Shown: positions 41,057 through 47,998 of the stretch, in pieces
How positions within the stretch are numbered: position 1 is the first letter of the stretch
How the letters are laid out: the number at the start of each line of letters is the position of its first letter
Source: Rathayibacter sp. SW19
Lineage (GTDB): Bacteria > Actinomycetota > Actinomycetes > Actinomycetales > Microbacteriaceae
Assembly (NCBI RefSeq): GCF_030866825.1
Contig: NZ_CP133020.1
Location: 4,402,001-4,466,000, forward strand
Direction of reading: 5' to 3'
DNA: 64,000 nucleotides
Notes under the pieces: generated by a model
Seen by the model: only the letters and a program-made list of their open reading frames with translations
Databases searched by the model: none
Told to the model about the DNA's origin: nothing
Made by a program: the position numbers and the translations under genes

Positions 41057-42538
41057 TCAGCCCAGGTGTCGAAGTTTGGGCCAGAGGTTGCTCCAACTCA
41101 GCTTTGGCCCGTTGCAGACGGCGATCGGCTGGCCCTGTTCTTCGTTGTCTACACCCACGCCGTTGTCGAGGTGGCCCCGCACCGCACACGTGCTGAAGAA
41201 CGGTTTCACCGAGTCGTATTGACCGCCGACGACCACGACTGTCGTCGTCGTCTGCGGGGGCGGCCCGAGGTCCCAGAGCGCGTTGTGGCCGCTGTAAACC
41301 GGCGGTTGGCCGCGGCTTCCATATCGCTCCAGGGCACCGGCTTCGCCGTAGTTGCTTGCGAGCACGACCACGTCGCCTTGCGCGACCGAGGCTGCAACAG
41401 CATCCACCTGGTGCACGTACCGCGGCCATCCCACCTGATCGCGCTGCGTTTGATTGATAGCGGGGATCGGGGTCGCACCGACCAGCGTTACGGGTATCAG
41501 CGGTAGTGAGATCACCGACACGACGATCACGTTGAGTGCAACCGCTGTCACCACGGCGGCAGCTCGCACCCGTGATCGCCGGGCGAACTCCGCGACAGGA
41601 ACACAGCCGATGGCGAAGACGACCGACTCCAGGCCGAACGGGTAGTAGAACTGACTCCCCGCAACAAAGACCAGCAGCACAAGCACTGGAAACGCGACCC
41701 CGATGAAACGGATGGCGCGCCACCCCGGCCGCCGAAACACAGCCACAAGGCCGGCGATCCAGAACGGTACCAGGGTCGGACCCAGCAGGAGTGCAAGGTA
41801 AGGCAGGAGGAGCACACGCACGTTTCCACCGTTGTCCGACGCCAGAGCTGCACCCACAGACAGTTGCGGCCATCCGTTGACGGCCTGATAGATCAGATTC
41901 GGCGAGCCGATCACCAGCATCACCCCGACTGCGCCATAGAGCCACGGCGACCGAAACAATGAACGCGGCCCGACGGCGACGATGCCGACGAGCAGCGCGA
42001 CCAGCAGGAAGGCGATCAGGAGTTTGTTGTACATGCTGATGCCGGCGATCGCGCCCGCGACCAACCACCACACGGGCTTTCCGCGCAGTTGCGCACGGAT
42101 GATCGCCAGCATGACCGCCGGCCACACCATCAAATCGAAGCTCGCGGTAAGCAACACGTGGCCGCCGACCAGGGTCAGCGCGCCGAACGCGTAGCCCCAC
42201 GCGGCAAGCGCCTGCGCTCCGGCACCTCCGCCGACCTCGCGAGCGATGAGGGCGACAATCACCGTTGACACGAGCGCGAAGATCAGTGCCGGAATCCGCA
42301 ACGCCGACACCTGGTCGGCGAGGGTCGACATCAAATTCGCGATAAACGGCGTCAGCGGAGGCTGGTCCGTGTAGCCCCACTGCAGGGGCAGCATCCGAAA
42401 GTACAGCTCGTCGCGGTGATAGCCGTACTGCCCGATCGTGAACGCCAACGCTCCGCCCACGGTGACCAGCGCGGCACCGACGGGCAGCCATGCGACCCGT
42501 GGCAGTCCGACACTTCGGGCGTTCAGCTTCATCCTCAC
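41057..42538 (-). CDS. Glycosyltransferase family 39 (ArnT/PMT-like) membrane protein
   Basis: 493 residues with about 11 membrane helices. The first periplasmic loop carries the catalytic acidic pair 'GYHRDELYFRMLPLQWGYTDQPPLTPFIANL', the hallmark of GT39/GT83 enzymes that use polyprenyl-phosphate sugars. The C-terminal soluble part 'VVVVGGQYDSVKPFFSTCAVRGHLDNGVGVDNEEQGQPIAVCNG' has two Cys. Likely glycosylates a wall polymer, lipid or protein outside the membrane. Confidence 0.88.
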   Translation of the reverse strand: MRMKLNARSVGLPRVAWLPVGAALVTVGGALAFTIGQYGYHRDELYFRMLPLQWGYTDQPPLTPFIANLMSTLADQVSALRIPALIFALVSTVIVALIAREVGGGAGAQALAAWGYAFGALTLVGGHVLLTASFDLMVWPAVMLAIIRAQLRGKPVWWLVAGAIAGISMYNKLLIAFLLVALLVGIVAVGPRSLFRSPWLYGAVGVMLVIGSPNLIYQAVNGWPQLSVGAALASDNGGNVRVLLLPYLALLLGPTLVPFWIAGLVAVFRRPGWRAIRFIGVAFPVLVLLVFVAGSQFYYPFGLESVVFAIGCVPVAEFARRSRVRAAAVVTAVALNVIVVSVISLPLIPVTLVGATPIPAINQTQRDQVGWPRYVHQVDAVAASVAQGDVVVLASNYGEAGALERYGSRGQPPVYSGHNALWDLGPPPQTTTTVVVVGGQYDSVKPFFSTCAVRGHLDNGVGVDNEEQGQPIAVCNGPKLSWSNLWPKLRHLG

Positions 42539-42785
42539 TCCTCCGGTTGGAGCAATGGCACGATACTCCTGGAAAGCCCTCTTTCGGGAGAATTAAATGC
42601 AGAGGACCGGCGAGGCGATCCAGCGCGTATTGTGCAGCCGTCGCTGTTTCGTGTCGCCTTTTGCGGTGCTGGCGGCGGTGCCGGTGCTCAGGTCCGTGCC
42701 GGTACCTAGGGCGCGTCGCTCGTTATAGACACGGCTCCGCGGCCCGGAACGTTCACATTCTGCGCAACCTCGCGCCCAGGCACCG

Positions 42786-43520
42786 TCAGGAAGCGCGGCT
42801 CTCGAGCCAATCGGCGAAGCGGATGGTGCCGCGGGCATCCGGATGTTCGTTGGTCAGCGCCCCTTCGCGCAGCGCGCGCCCCAGCTTGCCCGGCACGTGA
42901 ATCGGCACGGAGACAGCGCGCGAATGCGTCGCCAGACGCCACAGCTGGGCGAGTTCCCGCGCATCGTTGAGCTGCGGGCCGGCGATCTGCACGCGGGCCC
43001 GCAATGGACCGCCTGTTGCCGTGTCTGCGATGAATGCTGCGGCTTCGCTCACGTCGACGGACTGCACCAGCGCACGCACTTTCGGCAGCACCCCGACGCG
43101 CGCCGAGCTGGTGAACATGGTGTCGATCAGGTTATGGAATTGGGTCGCCCGCACAATGGTCCACGGCACCGGGCCGGCCTCGACAACCTGCTCTTGACGC
43201 ACTTTGATCTTGTAGTAACTCATCGGGGCCCTGTCGCAGCCGACGATTGAGATCGCGACATGGTGGCCGACGCCGGCGGATTGCTCGGCAGCGAGGAGTC
43301 GCCCGGACCCATCGACGAGGGTCGACGTCGCGCCGTTGCTGGCGTCGACGACCGTGTCGCATCCGCTGAGCGCTTCAGCGAGACCTCCGCCGGAGCGCAG
43401 ATCCACTGGATAGTCTGGCGATTTGCGGCTCAGCACTCGCACATCGGCCCCACGCGAACGCAGGCCTGCGACAACCTGCCGCCCGAGCGTGCCTGTACCA
43501 CCGACCACTGCCACCGTCAT
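42786..43520 (-). CDS. NmrA-like / atypical SDR NAD(P)-binding protein
   Basis: 244 residues from the ATG at 43520, with GAGGAGG just upstream. 'VAVVGGTGTLGRQVVAGLRSRGADVRVLSR' is the Rossmann site; 'ISIVGCDRAPMSYYKIKVRQEQVVEAGPVPWTIVRATQFHN' is typical of NmrA/NAD(P)H-binding proteins. No classical YxxxK in SDR position. Function as redox sensor or reductase unknown. Confidence 0.88.
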   Translation of the reverse strand: MTVAVVGGTGTLGRQVVAGLRSRGADVRVLSRKSPDYPVDLRSGGGLAEALSGCDTVVDASNGATSTLVDGSGRLLAAEQSAGVGHHVAISIVGCDRAPMSYYKIKVRQEQVVEAGPVPWTIVRATQFHNLIDTMFTSSARVGVLPKVRALVQSVDVSEAAAFIADTATGGPLRARVQIAGPQLNDARELAQLWRLATHSRAVSVPIHVPGKLGRALREGALTNEHPDARGTIRFADWLESRAS

Positions 43521-43590
43521 AGTCCTCCTCGATTCCGTCCTCTCTATCGTCCCGCGTTTGCGTACCAGCGCGCCGGTAATGCCCCATCGA

Positions 43591-43661
43591 TTGAAGGAGA
43601 TAGTCCGGTTCGAAGGAGTCTTTTGCGCAAAGCCTCCTGCGAAGGCGACTATCTCCTTCAC
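43591..43661. mobile_element. About 70-bp inverted-repeat element, copy 2
   Basis: Ends TTGAAGGAGATAGTC / GACTATCTCCTTCAC match copy 1 at 27517-27588 in sequence, size and orientation of the central TTGCGC. The inner segment also folds (CGAAGGAGTCTT / AAGCCTCC). Flanked on the right by a 12-bp tandem array. Confidence 0.7.
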
Positions 43662-43704
43662 AGTGAGGTTCACAGTGAGGTTCACAGTGAAGTTCACAGT
43701 GAGG
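43657..43704. repeat. 12-bp tandem array, 4 units
   Basis: TTCACAGTGAGG four times (third unit GAAG) immediately abutting the inverted-repeat element and about 80 bases before the arsR start. Copy-number change would alter spacing of upstream regulatory sequence. Confidence 0.9.
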
Positions 43705-43759
43705 CATTGCTCCAGCACCGCGGCTTAACAGCAATGCGAGACCACTGGAGTTCTCGATG

Positions 43760-43777
43760 CGTAAGTAGTAGCTTACG
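43760..43777 (+). promoter_or_regulatory. CGTAAG-N6-CTTACG inverted repeat at the arsR promoter
   Basis: Ends 5 bases before the GTG start of the ArsR gene. The position and symmetry fit autorepression; the message is probably leaderless because no ribosome site is present. Confidence 0.6.
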
Positions 43778-43781
43778 TATT

Positions 43782-44153
43782 GTGTCCACAGCGACAATTG
43801 TCGATCCTTGGTATGCGTTGGCCGATCCGACTCGGCGACGTGTATTCAACCGCGTGGCCACCGGGCCGTGTTCAGTGACGGAGATCGCAGGGGAGCTTCC
43901 GGTGACTCGCCCGGCGGTGTCCCAGCACCTCCGGGTGCTTCTCGACGCGGGCTTGGTCGACGTGCGCCGACGGGGCAGGGAGCGCATCTATCGCCCCCGG
44001 CCAGACGGTCTGCATCAGCTGCGCCAAGAATTGGATTCCTACTGGGCACTGACCCTCACGATGTTCAAGACGGTGGTCGAAGAGACCGTGGCCGAAAAGA
44101 CCGTGGCCGAGGAGACCGTGATCGAAGAGACCGTGATCGAAGAGAGGAGTTGA
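43782..44153 (+). CDS. ArsR-family transcriptional regulator
   Basis: 123 residues, GTG start. The compact winged helix 'VDPWYALADPTRRRVFNRVA', 'VTEIAGELPVTRPAVSQHLRVLLDAGLVDVRRRGRERIYRPRP' resembles SufR/ArsR-type repressors that act on polyketide-cyclase-like operons. No metal-binding Cys pair is present. The last 25 residues are a repeat (ETVAE/ETVIE) from a 15-bp array, an acidic tail of no known role. The array's end supplies the ribosome site of the next gene. Confidence 0.9.
   Translation: MSTATIVDPWYALADPTRRRVFNRVATGPCSVTEIAGELPVTRPAVSQHLRVLLDAGLVDVRRRGRERIYRPRPDGLHQLRQELDSYWALTLTMFKTVVEETVAEKTVAEETVIEETVIEERS
44071..44145 (+). repeat. 15-bp tandem array, 5 units, at the arsR 3' end
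   Basis: CCGTGGCCGAGGAGA and CCGTGATCGAAGAGA variants encode TV(A/I)EE pentapeptides. The purine-rich unit ends in AGAGAGGAG, used as ribosome site for the gene at 44156. Confidence 0.9.
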
Positions 44154-44155
44154 AG

Positions 44156-44488
44156 ATGGACGACGTCACAGCGCACCATCGCTATGCCGAGGCCGTGCGC
44201 GCGGCCGTAACCGGCGGCGGTGGCGTGACAGACGTGTCATTGCGGGCCGCCGTGCTGGCACGAGCCGGCGAAGGAACCACGATCGCCCAGCCATACGACG
44301 CGCTGGTCCAGCAGATCAGTGAGGCTGCGTACCGCGTCACCGACGCACAGGTGGCCGACGTCCGTGCCGTCACAGGCAGCGACAAGAGCGCATTCGAGAT
44401 CATCATGTCGGCGTGCATCGGGGCGGGGCTCTCCCGCTGGGATGCAGCGACCCGAGCCATCGAGGAGGTGGACGATGCGACTCCGTGA
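44156..44488 (+). CDS. Small conserved-looking protein of unknown function
   Basis: 110 residues, AGAGAGGAG ribosome site. Begins 'MDDVTAHHRYAEAVRAAVTG' and continues 'VSLRAAVLARAGEGTTIAQPYDALVQQISEAAYRVTDAQVADVRAVTGSDKSAFEIIMSACIGAGLSRWDAA'. All-helical, soluble; the 'TGSDKSAFEIIMSACIGAGLSRW' segment is reminiscent of the AhpD helical core without its CxxC. It overlaps the AhpD-like gene by 14 bases and is probably its partner. Confidence 0.7.
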   Translation: MDDVTAHHRYAEAVRAAVTGGGGVTDVSLRAAVLARAGEGTTIAQPYDALVQQISEAAYRVTDAQVADVRAVTGSDKSAFEIIMSACIGAGLSRWDAATRAIEEVDDATP

Positions 44489-45056
44489 GGTCGAACGCGG
44501 CGACACTGTTCGCGCACGCACACAGATTCGGTTGATCTCGACGGCATCGGGCATGCGCCTGCCCGATGCTGCCCGGGTCGCCTTTTACCACAAGGAGTTT
44601 GTCGGCTCTGCCCTCGGCGCCTGGACGCAGGCGGTGATGCGCGGCCCCAGCGACTGGAGCGTGGGAGAACGCGAGTTGATGGCCGCGATGGTCGCCCGCT
44701 GGAACTCGTGTGAGTTCTGCATCGGCGCGCACCGAGCCATCGCCATCCGAGGCATGACCCAGGAAGTTGTCGACGCGTGTCTCGCCGACCCACTCACGGC
44801 GCCGATACCTGAGCGGCTGCGCGCGACGCTGACCTTCCTGGAGAAAATGACCAAATACCCGCGCGAACTGAACACTGCCGATGCCGAGGACGCGCTGCGC
44901 GCAGGTACCTCCCGCGCGCAACTCATGGATGCCGCTGCCGTCGCCGCCCTGTTCAACATCACGACCCGGTACGCCGATTCCCTGAAATTTGCCATCCCGA
45001 CCGCCGCCGAGTTTGACAAGTCTGCTGAGATGATGCTCAAGCGCGGATACGCCTGA
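44475..45056 (+). CDS. AhpD-like carboxymuconolactone decarboxylase-family protein
   Basis: 193 residues. The redox motif CxxC-x3-H is present in 'WNSCEFCIGAHRAIAIRGM', with the upstream Glu in 'GERELMAAMVA'. Family members are peroxidase-type alkylhydroperoxidases. Forms a three-gene unit with ArsR and the 110-residue protein, probably a stress-response cassette. Confidence 0.88.
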   Translation: MRLREVERGDTVRARTQIRLISTASGMRLPDAARVAFYHKEFVGSALGAWTQAVMRGPSDWSVGERELMAAMVARWNSCEFCIGAHRAIAIRGMTQEVVDACLADPLTAPIPERLRATLTFLEKMTKYPRELNTADAEDALRAGTSRAQLMDAAAVAALFNITTRYADSLKFAIPTAAEFDKSAEMMLKRGYA

Positions 45057-45212
45057 CATCCAATTCCAGGTCGACGCGCCGCAGTTCGCGAGTTCGGAAT
45101 GACCGCCGCGCTCGTCAGGCGGTCGACTCCGCCCCGTCCCGCAGATGGGCCTGCGCCGGATGCGCATCCGATGCATTCGCCCTACGGTTGATGCTAACAA
45201 AGAGGAGGCAGT

Positions 45213-46094
45213 GTGCTCGAACTCCATGACATCAATCGATCGTTCTCGGGTCGTCAGGTGCTCAAAGACATCAATTTCGATGTATTACCCGGGCGATTGA
45301 CCGGATTTGTCGGCGCGAACGGGGCCGGCAAGACCACCAGCATGCGGATCATCCTCGGTGTGCTGTCGTCCGACAGCGGCACGGTGACTCTGAATGGCAC
45401 CGTCATCGGTGCAGCGGACCGTCGCCGATTCGGCTATATGCCGGAGGAGCGCGGGCTGTATCCGAAGATGAAGACCGGCGAACAGCTCGTCTATCTGGCC
45501 CGCCTGCATGGGCTCACGGCCACCACGGCCAAGCACAACACGAGCACACTGCTGGAGCGGCTGGGGCTCGGTGAGCGGGCGAACGACCCGGTTGAGAAGC
45601 TGTCACTCGGCAACCAGCAACGTGCGCAGATCGCTGCCGCACTCGTGCACGACCCAGAAGTGCTCGTGCTCGACGAACCGTTCTCCGGACTCGACCCGAT
45701 CGCTGTGGAAACCGTTCAGACGGTGCTGAAGGAGTATGCCGCTCGCGGAGTGCCCGTGCTGTTCTCCTCCCACCAGCTCGACATTGTCGAGCGGCTCTGC
45801 GACGACCTCGTGATCATCGCCGACGGAGCTATCCGCGCGGCGGGCTCCCGCGAGAAGCTTCGAGCCGAGCACTCCGAGCCACGCTTCGAGGTGCAACTCG
45901 CCGGCGACGCCGGCTGGCTCCGTGACCAGCCGGACATCACCGTGCTCGACTTCGACGGCGGCTACGCGCTCTTCGACGCGACCCCGGATGCCGCCCAGCG
46001 CGTTCTCCAGCAAGCCGTCGGCCGCGGGTCGGTCACGAGCTTCGCACCGCACAGCCCATCGCTCGCCCAGATCTTTCGGGAGGTCATCAAATGA
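45213..46094 (+). CDS. ABC transporter ATP-binding protein (NatA-like)
   Basis: 293 residues, GTG start with AGAGGAGG upstream. Walker A 'GANGAGKTT', signature 'LSLGNQQ', Walker B 'VLVLDEPFSGLDP', H-loop 'VLFSSHQLDIVERLCDD', plus the C-terminal DUF4162 region 'EPRFEVQLAGDAGWL'. The DUF4162 tail and the neighbour are typical of NatAB exporters for Na+ or drugs. Overlaps the permease by 4 bases. Confidence 0.93.
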   Translation: MLELHDINRSFSGRQVLKDINFDVLPGRLTGFVGANGAGKTTSMRIILGVLSSDSGTVTLNGTVIGAADRRRFGYMPEERGLYPKMKTGEQLVYLARLHGLTATTAKHNTSTLLERLGLGERANDPVEKLSLGNQQRAQIAAALVHDPEVLVLDEPFSGLDPIAVETVQTVLKEYAARGVPVLFSSHQLDIVERLCDDLVIIADGAIRAAGSREKLRAEHSEPRFEVQLAGDAGWLRDQPDITVLDFDGGYALFDATPDAAQRVLQQAVGRGSVTSFAPHSPSLAQIFREVIK

Positions 46095-47272
46095 GCACCA
46101 CCTCGACAACCGCAGCGGAACAGCCGGGCGGCGGGCCGGCATCCGGTGGTCGCCGCTTCGGCGGGGGAGACTCCGGCGAGCAAAACGCCGGCGTCGGTGC
46201 ACCGCGCGGTGCAGTCTGGCTGGTCGCACAACGCGAAATCATGTCCCGGCTGCGCAGCAAGGTGTTCCTGATCTCGACGGGCATTCTGCTGCTGGCGGTG
46301 CTCCTGTCCATTCTGATCGGCGGGCTGATTGGCGGCATCGATCAGTCGAGCAAGGTGGCGGTCGTGGGGAGCGCGACAACGGTCGTCGAGCATGTTCAGG
46401 GGCTGAAAGCCATGCCGGCCGACAGCGTCGCGACCGCCGAGAAGATGGTGCGCGACGGGTCCGTCGATGCCGCGATCGTGCCAGACGCGACGAATAAGGT
46501 CACCGGTGTCAAGATCATCGCACTGGATTCGCCCCCGGCGGCCGTGATTCAGTCGCTCAGTGTCGCTCCGTCGGTGACGCTGCTGAAGACATCCGCGCAG
46601 AATCCGCTGCTCGTGTACTTCGTCGCGCTCGCGTTCGGGCTCGTCTTCTTCATGTCGGCCATGACGTTCGGCCAGACGATCGCCCAGAGCGTGGTCGAAG
46701 AGAAGCAGACACGAGTGGTCGAGGTGTTGCTTTCGACGATCAGCGCCCGCACGCTGATGGCGGGCAAAGTGCTGGGCAACAGCATCCTGGCGTTCGCGCA
46801 GATCGCGATCATCGCGCTGCTCGCAAGCCTGGGGCTCTTGGTAACAGGGCAGCATTCACTCCTGGCCAGCGTCGGGCCGAGTGTGATCTGGTTCGTCGTG
46901 TTCTTCGTCGTCGGCTTCGTGATGATCGCGGCACTGTATTCCGGCACAGCTGCACTCGTGTCTCGGCAGGAGGATGTCGGCAGCGCCACCGCGCCCGTCA
47001 TGATGATCATCCTGCTGCCCTACATCCTGGTCTTGGTGTTCAACAACAACCCGACGGTGCTCGCGGTGATGTCGTACGTTCCGTTCTCCGCCCCGGTCGG
47101 GATGCCGATGCGCCTGTTCTTGGGGACCGCCCAGTGGTGGGAGCCGCTGCTATCGCTGCTGATTCTGCTGGCAACGACCTGGCTGGCGATCCTCGTCGGT
47201 TCGCGCATCTACGAGAACTCGCTGCTGCGCACAGGGGCGAAGATCTCGATCAAGGAGGCGCTGAAGGGCTGA
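46091..47272 (+). CDS. ABC transporter permease (NatB-like)
   Basis: 393 residues. An N-terminal Gly-rich cytoplasmic stretch, helix 1 'VFLISTGILLLAVLLSILIG', a large extracellular domain (about 85-175), then five helices including 'LVYFVALAFGLVFFMSAMTFG', followed by the coupling segment 'VVEEKQTRVVEVLLSTISARTLMAGKVLG'. This ABC2_membrane_3 architecture matches NatB. Confidence 0.92.
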   Translation: MSTTSTTAAEQPGGGPASGGRRFGGGDSGEQNAGVGAPRGAVWLVAQREIMSRLRSKVFLISTGILLLAVLLSILIGGLIGGIDQSSKVAVVGSATTVVEHVQGLKAMPADSVATAEKMVRDGSVDAAIVPDATNKVTGVKIIALDSPPAAVIQSLSVAPSVTLLKTSAQNPLLVYFVALAFGLVFFMSAMTFGQTIAQSVVEEKQTRVVEVLLSTISARTLMAGKVLGNSILAFAQIAIIALLASLGLLVTGQHSLLASVGPSVIWFVVFFVVGFVMIAALYSGTAALVSRQEDVGSATAPVMMIILLPYILVLVFNNNPTVLAVMSYVPFSAPVGMPMRLFLGTAQWWEPLLSLLILLATTWLAILVGSRIYENSLLRTGAKISIKEALKG

Positions 47273-47288
47273 CGCGCCGCGGCGCCGG

Positions 47289-47900
47289 TCAGGCATCCGG
47301 GGAGGACGGCGACGACCGATCGTGGCTGGCCAGGTACCGCTCGGTTCTGCGATCGGGCACCAGCCAGATCAGCGCCACCACGGTGTAGGCGGCGAGCGCG
47401 ATCGCCGGGATGCCGAGCAACGCGGCACCGATGCCGACCAGATAGATCACCGGTGAAAGTCTGCCTTTCCAATCGCGACCCACTGCTTCGGCGAGCGCGC
47501 CACCCTTTCCCTGCTGCCGAATCAGGGTGTGCTGGAGCACCCAGTAGGCGATTGCCGCGCAGACGAGATTGATTCCGTATACGACGACGGGCACCTGCAC
47601 GAATCCTGTCTCATCCATCCAGCGCGTGCTGAACGGCACCAACGAGAGCCAGAACAGCAGGTGCAGGTTGGCCCAGAGCACGGCCCCGTTCACCGTGCCG
47701 ACCAGCTGCATCATGTGGTGGTGGTTGTTCCAATAGATGCCGATGTAGACGAAGCTGAGAAGGTAGCTCAGAAGCGTAGGCAGGCTCTGCGACAGCGCCT
47801 CCCACGTCGCTCCGTTTGGAACGCGCAACTCCAAGACCATGATCGTGATGATGATGGCCAGCACGCCATCGCTGAACGCTTCGAGTCTGTTCTTGGTCAT
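47289..47900 (-). CDS. TMEM175-like (DUF1211) putative potassium channel
   Basis: 203 residues from the ATG at 47900. Helix 1 carries the RxxxFSDG signature: 'KNRLEAFSDGVLAIIITIMVLEL'. About six helices follow, including 'IYWNNHHHMMQLV' of the family. Prokaryotic TMEM175 channels are tetrameric K+ channels. The alternative start at 47945 would place a perfect hairpin (47916-47951) inside the gene, so the shorter form is preferred. Charged tail SHDRSSPSSPDA. Confidence 0.85.
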   Translation of the reverse strand: MTKNRLEAFSDGVLAIIITIMVLELRVPNGATWEALSQSLPTLLSYLLSFVYIGIYWNNHHHMMQLVGTVNGAVLWANLHLLFWLSLVPFSTRWMDETGFVQVPVVVYGINLVCAAIAYWVLQHTLIRQQGKGGALAEAVGRDWKGRLSPVIYLVGIGAALLGIPAIALAAYTVVALIWLVPDRRTERYLASHDRSSPSSPDA

Positions 47901-47915
47901 GCCGCCCTCGATCCA

Positions 47916-47951
47916 CGCTCTATGCTGCTCAGACGTAAGCAGCATAGAGCG
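47916..47951. promoter_or_regulatory. Perfect 14-bp inverted repeat upstream of the TMEM175-like gene
   Basis: Arms CGCTCTATGCTGCT and its exact inverse around an 8-base loop, 16 bases upstream of the ATG. Could be an operator or an mRNA hairpin affecting translation. Confidence 0.65.
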
Positions 47952-47998
47952 TTGGGGCGTCAAGCGCGGAGGCGCCAAGCGCCGGAGCGGTGACCTCC

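Noticed and set aside
40995..42491. 498-codon minus-strand frame overlapping the GT39 gene
   Set aside because: Same strand but different frame; Arg-rich with no hydrophobic pattern, while the GT39 frame has the DE motif and helices.
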